Shown here piece after piece: positions 36,301 through 47,378 of a DNA stretch of 64,000 nt; position 1 is the stretch's first letter, and each line of letters begins with the position of its first letter. Position numbers and translations under genes: made by a program. The notes beneath the pieces were generated by a model. It made no database searches. It saw nothing but the letters and a program-made list of their open reading frames with translations, and had not been told where the DNA came from. Origin of the DNA: Diphasiastrum complanatum. Its lineage: Eukaryota; Streptophyta; Lycopodiopsida; Lycopodiales; Lycopodiaceae. Where the stretch lies: the NCBI GenBank assembly GCA_029204225.1, contig CM055105.1:17989353-18053352 (forward strand), read 5' to 3'.

Positions 36301-39300
36301 TTCACGCATTTCTACAAAGACCAAACAACATATTTAAATTCCTATCAATTCTCTAGAGGTGAAGGGCAAATTTGCTCATGATAGAGGCCATCACTTCAGC
36401 TTGCACAACACCTACCTAACTAGCATAGCTGGTGGGCAAAATGAACCACAAAAGATAGAAAGAATCAGCAAAAACGAATTGGCTGCAACTTGCAAGAAAA
36501 ACTCCAGTTAGAACTGCATGTCCACTAACATGGCAAAAAAGGGACATCAATGTACAGGCTAGGATAGTACCCAAAATTACAAATGAGACGCATGATCTTC
36601 AACTTTTTGGAGTTCAACCACAATGTCGTAGACCACCAACTCCATCATGCACATCATGGATGCTACAACATGCCTACTCACTTCATCAGCACCCAAGAGT
36701 AGATGTAGGCCATATGCACAAACATATGTCTGCATCACCTTACATATATTTCTATGAAGACCCATCCACTAAGTTGTTATGGCTTGACCAAGGTGAAAGG
36801 CAAACTTAATTATGATTAAGGATAGTGCTAAAAAGAAAAGCCAAATAAATGAAGTGAGAAATACTTGCTTCCTCACAGAAAAATAAAGAAAACTAATATT
36901 TCATTATTTCAGCTTTCTCAAAACGTGATTGAATAGCATAGGTAGTGAGCAAACTCTGACCTTGGTTTCGTAGAAAAAAGTAGTCTAAAACCTATGCGCC
37001 TTACTTGATGTCCCGGTCAGGTCAAGTCTCAAGCTTTTTGGAGATTTAAAATTTAAAATATGGTTATAAGAATCAAATTAATCCCTGTTTTTTTACGATT
37101 GTCACTGATGTTTTGCTTCCTTTACCTTCAGATTGTTGCTTACTTCTAAATCATAGATGCATCAACAAATCGCCTAAACCCTAAACCTTGAGAGGACATT
37201 ATATTTGTACTATAGTTTATAAATATAATTATATGACAACAAAACCTTGCAACTACACAGGAAGCATTACGCCTGCCTCAAGCCTCAGGTCCTGAACCCT
37301 AAACCTTTTCAACATCAAAAAATAAGTCTTCATAGGCTACGAGGTAGTACTCATTGTTCTTCCACAAGATTTCCACATACAGCCAAATAAGGGACTGTGA
37401 ATCTATACTTTTGGATCCTGAAGGAACTGAGTTTTATTCATGTTTTTCCTCTGTTGTTTTTCTTCTGGCAGGTAACAAGGTACCATTCTGATTTTCAGTT
37501 TTTACAGGGTTTTGTAATGAATACTTACTCGTTGGGTGCTCAAAGGAATGGCTGGCAGACTGTGGCAGATGACCGTTTTCACAAGAGGTGTTTTTCTAAA
37601 ACCTCAAAGATCTTGCAGTTGAAGTTTTATAAAGTTATAAACACTAAAGCCAAAAGAGCAATGATTTAGGCAGAGCTGTGACACTATTATCTTGAAAATA
37701 ACCAAACACTTTGTTCCTCAACCATAATTGCTGTCCACATTCTGAAATGTGATCCGGAATGCGTTCCGGAACACATTCCAGGAAACCCGATTAGTTTCCC
37801 GGAATGTGCCTGTTTTTATTATCATTTAAAAAATAAAAATGTTTCTAGTGGTTGTAAAAATTATTTTTAGTGTTAGAAACGTAGATTTATTCCAGACCAA
37901 CATTCCGGAATGCTATTCTTTTGTTTTAATTTGCTGAACATTACAAAAAAGAGTAAAACTGAAAAAAAAACCTAAAACTAGTAGATAAACAAATTTCAAC
38001 AAGGCTAAAAATGTAGAATAAAATAAAATAAAAACAAAATTACTTTTTCTTTTTTTTTTAACCAAAAAAAAAATTTCCTACAAGTTCTGGGAAACCCTAA
38101 CCATAAATCCTGGATCGCATTCGGGAACGGAACGTGCAATTATGGTTAAAAATCAGTTTTGGTGAAATTCTTCTTCAATTTTTAGACTAAAAAAATAAAA
38201 AATGCATTCCGCTGTCCAGTACGCTAGCGCTCCGGAAAGTAGTAGCAGCAAAACATGCAACTATGTCCTCAACTAAATAAGAAGGGTCCTCCAAAAAGTA
38301 GTGAGCTGGTTAGAACTTCCTTTCCTCTCCATGAGGTGAGGGTTCCAAAGTCCGCCACACAAATCAGGACATACAAGAGAAAAAAAAAACTAAACGAGAA
38401 GGGCAAACTGATTGCAATGTTGCAGGGCACATCATAAAATTTCTGGCAATTATTCAGGTGATTCAGCGTTATGTACCAAAAATTAGAGGTTTGAACTTAC
38501 ATCAGTGGCAATGGTAATGGTGGCAAGAAAGAGAAAATCATTGTACACAAATAAAGTCACTGGAGCGGACAGTGTAGCCAACTTTCTAGGAGTTGAACCT
38601 TCATCCAGCTTTTCGTCCAACTGACTAGATGGTAGATTTGAATTTTGAATCAATGACAAAATAATCTTTTTGAGAAGAAGGCAAATCACTAGTTTGCCAC
38701 AAGATTTCCAATGCCAAAGATGATTCTCCAAGAACTGATTTCCAGAAGCTAGTGATGCAAGATATTAGTTGATTATACCTGGTCTTCAATCTCCTCCTCG
38801 ATTGTAGCCTTCTCACCTTCCTCTTCCAGTAAAGCTTTCATTTGAGACTTTAACACATAGCCAGGCGGTAAAGCATGTCGATAATGGCACTCTTTCCCAC
38901 CATTTGGACACACCCAAAACCAACCATATTGTTTTTTCTCAACCGCATCAAGAAAGTACTTGCAAACCTGCAAAAAGAAAACTTCTTAGAATTAACCCAA
39001 ATCCTTCAACAAACACAACAGGCGAACAAGAACCGTAATCGACATGGAAAATAATCAACAACAGAACAATAAACTATTTAGCCAAAACAAAAATCACATA
39101 ATTCCTACAAATTCAGCTGCAGAAAGCACCTAAGGGAAAATCAAAGATATTTGTTGAGATAAATGGAAGTATTATTAAACACGAAAACCTTATGCCCTTC
39201 TCTTAGAGTGCATTCAGAATGGAGTAACCTTTTCCAAACAATCTTTAACTAAATAGTGAAACAGAAGCTTTATGCAGGTCCTGGGTCAGAAATTATGCCA

Positions 39301-42300
39301 GCTTGTTATGTTTCAATCATAGTTTTGGGAAACGTTTCCCACCAGGGAAACGCAGCCCCCTTGGGAAACGAGAAACGGGATACAGGAAACGGGGAAACGA
39401 TACACATCATATGACATAATTTAGAATCTAGATACTATAGAAAATTCTTGTAGCAAAAGTTCTGAAAAAAAACATAGCTTGCTGTCCAGCAATCCTGTTT
39501 TCTGAGAAAGAGTGTTTCTAGTCAAAATCATGATTCTTTCCAGCTCGAGTCTGGAAAAAAGTTTGTCGCAGACCCCCCAGCAGGATTCCGACCTACTTCA
39601 CGTCAGATTCCGGCCATTTTTAGGCAAAAAAACTTTCTTGCAGCATTCTGGGTCATTTTTTAAGGGTTCAAAAAAAACCGTTTCCCAACAAAAGGTGTTC
39701 TGGGAAACGAACGTTTCCCATCGCGTTTCCCTGATGGGTAACGACTGTTTCCCAAGGCGCATTTCCCATGTTTGGGGAAACGAGATATGCTGGGACACGT
39801 GTTTCCCAGCCAAAAAGGGCCGGGAAACCCGTTTCCCCAATACTATGGTTTCAATCTAGTATTTCAGAAATCATAGCTTGCCTACTGAATAATGCCATAA
39901 GGTATATGGGACCAACCCCAAGTTACATCGGAACAACGTTCGTGGAGCGTTCCAGAATGTCGGGCCGCTGTGAGCAATATTTCTGGAAAAAAAAATTGAA
40001 TTTCTTCAGAACCCGAGGATGGGGTGAATTTGTATTTGAGCTTCTTGAGGTTGTGGAGAGAGCAATGGGAGGCCAAAATGCATGTTTGAGCACAATGGAT
40101 GATTGTAGCGACCTACAGATGATTGTAGCACAATGGAGATGGGAAAAGTGACTGCGGATAAGCAAAACACCTTGAAGTTTTTTTCACCATTGGTTTCTTT
40201 GCTTTGTTTGGAGGCTATAGTGCATCATTTTGAGTGAATCATGTTGCTAGGATAGGGTTGCTAGGGAGGCTTATCTGCATAGTTGTTGAGATTGTAAATT
40301 TTGCTGAGTGACATAAAGAGGAGTGCCTTCCATTGCCTCTAATGAATTCATAATGCTCAAGAGATAGGGGTAAGCTATTCCCCCAACAACAATCCATTGC
40401 TCTATAAACTAGGAAAGATGCAAGAGCCACTCCAAGAGCTCATTACCCTTACCAAAGAAGAAATTGCGGTACTTCCAAGGGAACATAAGGAACACATCCA
40501 AGAATTCAAGGCAAGCAATCAATGTAGAAGACAGCACATTATGCTTTTACAGAAGAAAATGGTGTCACTCAAGAAAGAAAAACAGAGCTCCACCAATAGA
40601 TCCTGCAAATGCATACATATGATAAGATCCAGGCTCTTGAGAACAGCTTGGAACAACATAAAGAAGCGACTAAATATTGGGCATCGGTTGTAAGAGACAA
40701 TTCTGGGTTGAAGACTCGTATCGCTAAGAAAATTTCAGCCACTATTTCTGAGGAGAGATTGAGGGAAAGCAAAGCTGTCAATTTTCAGCCAGAGGCATAC
40801 CTAATGTCAATGATACCACACAAGAAGCTACTCGATTCCTAGAGACTATCAGTCCACAGGTATGGACAAGGCTTTGTTGCAAATTAACCTGCCAACAGAA
40901 CACAAATCAGATTGCCAATACAAGTGGGCATTTTGTTGTCTTTCAGCCACTCACTATCCTACTATGCTACACTATCTACTTATATGCATCAAACAGTTTT
41001 ACAAATGCTTATTTACAAGATATTCATAATCTATGTGGCAGATTACAAGATGTTAAGAGTTAAATCTCTCTTGTAATTACTTCTAAGTAATAACTCATTC
41101 AGTCGCTATCAAGATTGTTATAGGATCTGATCTCTCTAACAGTCATGAAAGTGACTTGACTGTCAGTAGTGAAAGCCAATATCAATCAGGGTCAAGATAA
41201 TTGATATTAGTCCAGATGGTCGATATCGATCGAGGTCGAGATAGTCGAAGTCAATATCTGTAAAATTCAATAGAGGTTTAGTGCTTGCGTCAAGTATCAG
41301 TATGTTTCTGCAGGTTCAAAATCTATCTTTGATTTCACGTATCTTGCAGATTTCAAAGACTCACAAAAACCTAGAGTAATTTTGTAAAGCCAAAATTGAA
41401 GACACATACAAAAGTGAAGTAAACTATCCATATGTAGTTTCTAGATTTATGCTAACTCCTAGGGAATGAGAAATTCCAAAAAGCTCCACTCTGGTTATCA
41501 GGTTCATATCATAGGAGACTATACAAGCCACACTTAGACACAATCCAAGCTCAGGGAAACATGCATCTTCATGAATGATGACTTCACATTCCTACAGGTG
41601 GCATTATATGAGATCAGAGAGAGTAGTGGGATGTTTCAAATCACAGGAGGGCACATCTAATATGATTACTAGCACTTTCGGAGTGAATCAAGGGTGTGCA
41701 CTCTCTCCTACTCTATTTGGCCTTTATATTGATGAGCTCGAGGTTATTAGAGAAAGTGGTGTACAAGGCTGCCAGCCTAGTGACATATTGACCTCTATTC
41801 TTCAATATGCGGATGACGTTGCTGTAGATTCCACATCCAGAGAGGCGTTGCAACAACATATTGATACTTTGCATGCCTAGTCCATGAACAGGGGATTGAG
41901 GTCAATGTAAAGGAGGCCAATGTTATAATCTTTAATGCATCTCCTCCTAAATGCAAAGATAGACCTGTACATTGAATGGACACCCACTAAAGATAGTTTC
42001 TTCATATATATACTAAAGAGTGCAATTCAATGGTCCCATTAGAGGTAGCCACCATTCAATCAGGGAAGGGTTAGTCCTGTTAGTTGCCATAAAGTGGTGA
42101 TTTTTCAAAAGGTATATTTGGGACATGAGGAATCAGTGTCATTGTTGGTTACTCTCACAACTTTGCATGCAGTAAAGGCTTGATGTATTGGGCTTACAAG
42201 ACTAGGCTAGCTTTTCACGTTTACAGGTTTCCATGTTGATGGATAATTTGTGATGACCCCTCCATTCCACACTAGATTATCATGGCCGAGTTTGTTGTGC

Positions 42301-43739
42301 CTTTTATACGTTTGGAGGCTATTTTCAAGCTAATCATTTATGCCAAGAGAGTCATGGCATTTGGAGGTATTGGGCTTCATCGCTTTTGGAGTCAATTGGC
42401 ATTTCTATATCACACCTTCCAAAGGGGACCCACTCCCATATTCGACAGTTTATCCACAAATCATATGTTCAAAGAGTTTGGTCTGGGAATTTCAAAAGGT
42501 TCTTTTCAATGATAACTAAAACTAGAAAAGAATTTTCTTGAAAAGCATCTCGTCGTAGTCCAAAAGTACATGCTTGGCAAGAGATCCAAGAACCAACATT
42601 TCCATTTCACTAATAGACAGTAACCAGCATACATACTATTTCAGTTGGCTTGTTATTGCTGTATTCTTGCCCTTTCGACTCCACCACTTTCTCTAATGTG
42701 GCTTGATCCCAATCCTCCATTGTCTCTGTGCAGCATAAACGTTTAACTTTTTACAACACTTCAACATACAGCTCATAAAATTAAACTAGCATCAGAACAC
42801 TACCTCCATCTCTGATGACATGGAGGAATCTGAAAAAACCAGTTGCTAGCTTCAAACAATCTATTTAATCTATCAGAGACCAATCTATGTGACAGAGAGG
42901 GGCATGTGCACCATCATCTGCATCTCGTTGGTCACTATATAAGTCGATTTTCTCCCCCTTTCGTTCAACATTCAAATCATGCGAATATTTACATTTGAAA
43001 CCCTTCGCACATTGCCCCCGCCGGAAAAACTCACAGACAACTGACTTTGGATCAACACCTGCCAACAGCCAATACGAGCCAATCCTACTTAGCAAATTAG
43101 GGCTTCCTGAAACTCGCCATAACCTAATGAAGCTCCCAAAAAAGGCCATGGATAACAAAAACAGATGAAAACGATAAAACGAAGAACTGCAAGGTCGCCA
43201 CTTTCTCACCAGCTGGAACTTTAGGTTGGCTGATGGCAACCTTGAAAAGCTCATTCAACTCCTTTTCTCTCTGGCTTTCTTCTTCCTTCTTTTTCTGCAA
43301 TAAAAACCAGCTTCATAAAGTGAGCCATATCCTAAGGCCTAGTCTCACAAGCCTAGCAGCTCAATTGTACAAACATGCAACAAAATAAAAAGGAACAATC
43401 TATCCATCAATCGCAAAACAATGCGCTTATGATCTTTCGATCAGTCAAACAGTCCAAGATAAAAATCCAATCTACGAAGCATTGCACCATAAGATATGCA
43501 ATATTGGGGGATTAAAAGCGGATTAGGGTTACCTTGAGGGCAGCCTTAGGGTCGTCCTCTTTTTTCGCTCTGGATTGCACTGACTGTTGCAAGTTCTGCA
43601 CGTATTTCTGCACATTCTTGCTCTTGTTTTTGTTCTTAAGGCCGAAGGTCTTGTCTTCTACGAGCTTCTGCTTCTTGGCGACATCGGCTTTGGATTTTTC
43701 CTTGGTCGCCGATTTTGCAGGTGCGGCTTTGGGAGGCAT
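33371..43739 (-). CDS. ZC3H15-like: CCCH zinc-finger protein, ZC3H15/DFRP1 family (plant C3H11/C3H21 type)
   Basis: Nine exons on the minus strand join in frame: 43739-43533, 43294-43210, 43058-42912, 42829-42804, 42723-42637, 38967-38779, 34836-34706, 34559-34436, 33547-33371. All introns are GT..AG and phases agree, giving 390 residues with a TAA stop. Order: basic start ([10 protein letters not shown]) and coiled coil; zinc finger 1 at about 106-124 (C-x7-C-x5-C-x3-H); acidic linker; zinc finger 2 at about 186-215 (C-x17-C-x6-C-x3-H, with [10 protein letters not shown]); the conserved [16 protein letters not shown] block near 253-268, part of the DFRP region that in known homologues binds and stabilises DRG GTPases on ribosomes; acidic tail. 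Length fits plant homologues (about 370 residues). Exon 4 (26 bases) is a microexon inferred from frame. I see no disabling change. Introns 5 and 6 (3.7 and 3.9 kb) are swollen by transposons. Confidence 0.93.
36130..36770. repeat. Diverged direct duplication in intron 6
   Basis: A unit of about 180 bases at 36130-36310 recurs at 36590-36770 (shared order: ATCTTCAACTTT, GAGT(C/T)CAACCAC, AACTCCATCATGCA, TTTCTA(C/T)(A/G)AAGACC). The copies differ at many sites. The unit between them contains TGGTGGGCAAAATGAACCAC, whose complement occurs near 32665. Confidence 0.7.
37723..38265. mobile_element. Non-coding DNA element, 8-bp target duplication TCCTCAAC
   Basis: The element begins CATAATTGC and ends GCAACTATG, giving short inverted ends. 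It is flanked by exact TCCTCAAC copies (37715-37722 and 38266-38273). The interior repeats GGAATG(C/T)/CATTCCGG motifs in both orientations (CCGGAATGCGTTCCGGAA near 37755). An 8-bp duplication fits the hAT superfamily. There is no transposase. Confidence 0.8.
39318..39847. mobile_element. Non-coding DNA element, 8-bp target duplication GTTTCAAT
   Basis: The element begins CATAGTTTTGGGAAACG and ends with the near complement (CGTTTCCCCAATACTATG). Exact GTTTCAAT copies flank it (39310-39317 and 39848-39855). The interior is dominated by GGGAAACG and CGTTTCCC motifs in both directions, clustered near the two ends. Duplication length points to hAT; a 9-bp reading (MULE-like) is possible if the terminal C is assigned to the flank. 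There is no transposase. Confidence 0.85.
40418..40842 (+). pseudogene. Frameshifted coiled-coil ORF in intron
   Basis: Two overlapping frames (to about 40600, then from about 40609) read as one Lys/Glu/Gln-rich coiled coil if a frameshift is allowed ([12 protein letters not shown], then [18 protein letters not shown]). It is antisense to the host gene and is probably part of an old transposon gag or structural protein. Family unknown. Confidence 0.4.
41575..41990 (+). pseudogene. LINE (non-LTR) reverse transcriptase fragment
   Basis: The frame contains [19 protein letters not shown] and [10 protein letters not shown], the RVT_1 signature with the catalytic YADD box intact, then a region resembling the step after the active site ([18 protein letters not shown] in a shifted frame near 41890-41945). 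The rest of the element is missing. It lies antisense in intron 5 of the host gene. Confidence 0.85.
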
Positions 43740-43807
43740 TCTCCTCTCCCCCGATCGCCCTCGCTCTCCACCTCTCCTCTTTTACTCTCTTCTGCTCTGC
43801 TGCGTGA

Positions 43808-43848
<41 letters not shown>

Positions 43849-43900
43849 CTCGCTCTCCTAATGACAGCAAAAGATAAAAGCATGCATTTAAGGGAATCCA
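43740..43900 (-). promoter_or_regulatory. 5' UTR with (CT)n run
   Basis: A CT run at 43811-43857 lies 72 bases upstream of the ATG at 43739; in the transcript it is (GA)n. The 70 bases between are CT-rich, as is common in plant leaders. The transcription start cannot be placed. Confidence 0.6.
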
Positions 43901-46145
43901 AATTACTAATCGGAACCAGAATCACAAAGAGCAGTGTGAATGGGATTAAAAGCTCATTTTCATGCCCCTCCTTGCTCATCTCTTTATTATAAAGCCATTT
44001 AATTGAGAGCAATAGCACCAATATCTATAGAGAGTACTCTCCAATGCTCTCGTTAAATCTTGCCAAGATCTAAGACAAAGAATCCACTATATCCTTGCTC
44101 CGTGGCGCCACAAACTTGGGCATGTATTTGTCCAAGCACGCTTGTACCTCCGGCATCTCAAAGACATTGAGACTTGAGCGGTTTCATTGCGATGAACTTA
44201 TCCAACACAAGTTTGCCTGAATTCCAACTTGGAATAGGTAACAAAGTTCCACCAATTGTAACTTGAAAAAAAAGGGAATCCAACCAACCCAAAAGCCGAC
44301 TCAAAAAAATAATCCCCAAAGGTAACAAATGCAAAGACAAGTCATTTGTATAGATCCCAAAGGCATAGTGGTCACCGAACTAACTAATTGGCATAGTGAC
44401 GGGGCAAGCACCGATGGTCCAGGCCCTTTGGCGTAGGCGACATCAAAAGGTTGAAGTAAGGGTCCTTCCACTTGGACTATCCCGGAGTTAAAGCTGAAAT
44501 GAAAATCATTCCAAAGGATCAACTTTATTTAATTTGGAAAAGGTTACATCCATATATGGACTAACTTGTCTCAGGGCCACCAACAAATGCTAGGCATGGA
44601 ACCTGGCTTGTGATGTTAAGGGGAGCTAAGACCTAATGACTAGATTCTTTGAACTACCCAGGTTTATGTCTATCTGACTCGCCCATAGTTTTGTTGTAAT
44701 TATGGGCATCCCCTTTATCATAGAACATAGTGTTGTCTAGAACTATACACTTGTTTGGACGTAAAATCAAATTTTTCTTTTTTACAAAGGAAACGGAATC
44801 TGTGTGCCTCCGGGGATTTTTTTTTTCCAAATTTTTACTTTATCCAGGAGTAAGCAAGCTACTCAAGTTAATTGCCAATGATTTTAAAATCTCAAATGCA
44901 AGCACATATCTTAATTTTACTAGTATAATACCACATTTAGATTCTTATCCAAATCATTTCTAAGTTAACCAATAAATCTTCCAAAAAAGATCTGTTAACT
45001 CTACAAGTATTTACTCTAAACAATACTTGGGCATATGTCTATGTTCACCGACCAGTTTAAGTGCACCAAATAAACCCAGTGACCAGGAATACATAGTAGA
45101 TCCATACAAGATTAGTCCTGCACATATGAGAATAATCTCACTATGACTGCATATGTTACATCTCTCACTGAGAATCTTGCAACTCATCTACCAAAAAATT
45201 TCTATTTCTCACGAGTAAATAGCATATATGGGAAATCTCTGAGATGAAGAACATATCCACTCTCACGAGTTCCATTAGAAGATAATTTCTTCCACTCAAT
45301 CAAACACTCTCTGATCCTAGTACTCAACTAAGATTAGGTTGATCCAATACATACATTCCATGATCAAACTTACTCCTATCCCTAACAAACTAGGATTAGT
45401 AACTTTTGATTTTTCTCGGTACAACTCATACAGATGAATAATGATTTCAAGTTTTAAATCACCTTCAGTTCCAGATTGTTTCACACAATCTCCAAAAAGA
45501 TCCTTAAACATTTCCAGAGATCCCTTTGATCTATCTAGCTATCCAATTATCCTTATAGAAAAAAATTCTCCACTACCAAAGACTAGAAAATCCATTCATT
45601 TTGGTGACTAACATGCCTTTCAGATCGATGTACCAAATCCACACATGACTTTGTGATTTAAGAAGAAGGATTAACATGGTTCACCATCACATTATAACCC
45701 ACCCAGGTTAGTGATACGCTTTAGAATCCCTCTCATCAGAGAGCCTCAACTCCGAGGATAAGCTTCTGTCACCACTAACATGTCCAATGTGATCCATGTG
45801 TTCAATTACTACTTCCATGGTCACAATATTACATCCAAAACTTGTGGATAATCTCAAAATTTCAAAAATATCTATTATGAATTCAACTAAGTTAATTCTA
45901 GATTAAAGATTCTTAATCAGTATTATGCAATTATTCCCAAGGATTTCCAAAAAAACCTAACTGCAAAATACAGTTATAAGACACACTTACTAACCCTGAT
46001 GTCTACTTCCCCCCTTAGAAATTTTTAGTCCCCTAAAAATCGCATCATGCTAAGGCATAAATAAGATTCAAAGAGTGACTTATCATAGGGAAAAGTTTGA
46101 AAAAGTTCATTTCATGAGCAAGTTATCCTAAAAAAAAAAAAAAAC
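43901..46145. other. Upstream intergenic tract, no gene recognised
   Basis: About 2.2 kb. A minus-strand broken frame at 44522-44040 reads protein-like pieces (VQVEGPLLQPFDVAYAKGPG; MPEVQACLDKYMPKFVAPRS) with stops and shifts, possibly a transposon coding remnant of unknown type. The rest (44550-46000) is AT-rich without signals. A minus-strand purine tract AAGGGGGGAAG lies near 46008-46018. Confidence 0.45.
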
Positions 46146-46412
46146 TTGTCAGATTCCAATGGAAATTTTTTTTCTTCGAATCCCACGTGGCTGTCGGGAT
46201 CCGACGTCCACGTGGCATATTTCCAAGAATTGTTTTTACCAGTCGGTTGCCAGTTTTGGGCTTGTCGTCGGATACCGACGGATTTTAAATGTGACAGATT
46301 TCGACGACCCTATTGTGCCGCATTTTCTGATGCCCACGTCGATTCAAAAATTTTTTTAAATGCAATTTCACGTCTGAAATTTCGTCATAAAATCGCGACA
46401 ATTCTTGTAGTG
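46146..46412. mobile_element. CACTA-like terminal fragment
   Basis: The right edge reads TTCTTGTAGTG, the complement of CACTACAAGAA, a typical plant CACTA (En/Spm) terminus. Just inside are several short self-complementary motifs built on GTCGG/CCGAC (GTCGGGATCCGAC, CGTCGGATACCGACG) that resemble CACTA subterminal repeats. A poly-A run marks the left side; no left terminus is visible. Confidence 0.6.
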
Positions 46413-46496
46413 TGACTCGACTCCAGCCCGAATCTACAAAGTGTTCACTAACTCGACTCCGGGTTGAATTGACAAAGTGTCAACTATCTAACTATC

Positions 46497-46506
46497 TTGA
46501 TACCAC
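46497..46506 (-). promoter_or_regulatory. Possible primer binding site (minus)
   Basis: Minus-strand TGGTATCAAG resembles the iMet primer site but diverges after eight bases. It would mark an LTR ending near 46507; no second LTR could be matched. Confidence 0.35.
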
Positions 46507-47378
46507 TCTAAATAAAGCTAGTTACATGTATAAACTAGCTTTTGCACTGTGCAACTAATTTCACAATGACTGCAGCCACGATCGCTCCGCCAACTATGAC
46601 CACTGCCCCAGGCAGTTTGGCAGACATTGACGTGCCCATAATAAGGCTCATGACTGGCATTAGAAACTAATCCATTCTTTTAATTATGCCTTGTAATTAG
46701 ATTGTGAAAATATAAATAAGACACATAGATGCCAAAATACATATTCGTCAATAGGTAACTGCTTTGTACACTCTCTTGTGTTCTAATACAAGCTATTTTT
46801 AAGAGATATCATTTTGTGTCATTGTGCATTTCTGTTACGTCTGATTTTCTTTGTAGATTGATGATTTATAGATCAAATTTGTATGTTTGAATGTGAATGT
46901 TGAATGCTTCTTGATGATTCCTTCCACTTCTGCACATTATGAATTCGTGTGTGTTTGTGAAATCAATCGTATAAATCCTTACGATGTCAAAGTTCGGATC
47001 AAGTAGCTGAGCTTAAAAATTATTTTGAGCTTGAATATGATAGGCACAATACATTGCACTGAGAGAAACGTTTCGTTTCATTTTCCAATTCATGGTTAAT
47101 GTTTTTTTTTTAAAGTAAAGCTAAAAAGAGAAACCATTGATTATCTTTTGGGTATTTTGAGAAATTATGAGATATTGATCTGGATCCCTGAAGTGGTATC
47201 TCAGTAAATAGAAAATCTGAAACTCCTTTACTCTATTTATCACTTAATTGAATCCTTACTTTTTAAAAATTTCTTGAATACAAAACATCAAATTGATTTG
47301 ATATGATTCCTTCTAGTTTGAAGATATTCTTATGAAGAATATTAACATCATGTGAATTACTACTTGTATAAATAGGAT
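46507..47378. other. AT-rich tract, no gene recognised
   Basis: Possibly an LTR just right of the primer-like site. Apart from that I see only AT-rich sequence with homopolymers. Confidence 0.4.

Larger units (their letters stand above)
34837..38778 (-). other. Intron 6 of the ZC3H15-like gene, 3.9 kb
   Basis: Donor CAG|GTATAA and acceptor TTTTACAG|AGG, phase 0. It contains the CATA-ended element at 37723-38265, a diverged duplication (36130-36310 and 36590-36770), an inverted-repeat partner of 32590-32700, and CCCTAAA-type motifs at 35725-35742, 37168-37185 and near 37292. A 173-codon minus-strand open frame at 35529-36050 shows no recognisable domain and is probably fortuitous. Confidence 0.85.
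38968..42636 (-). other. Intron 5 of the ZC3H15-like gene, 3.7 kb
   Basis: Donor ATA|GTATGT and acceptor TTTTTGCAG|GTT, phase 0. It holds a CATA-ended element (39318-39847), a frameshifted coiled-coil-like plus-strand ORF (about 40418-40842) and a LINE RT fragment (41575-41990). The remaining 39848-40400 and 40850-41570 show nothing I recognise. Confidence 0.85.

Noticed and set aside
43534-43992. 152-codon plus-strand ORF
   Set aside because: It is antisense to exon 1 and the 5' UTR of the ZC3H15-like gene, whose exon structure is well supported.
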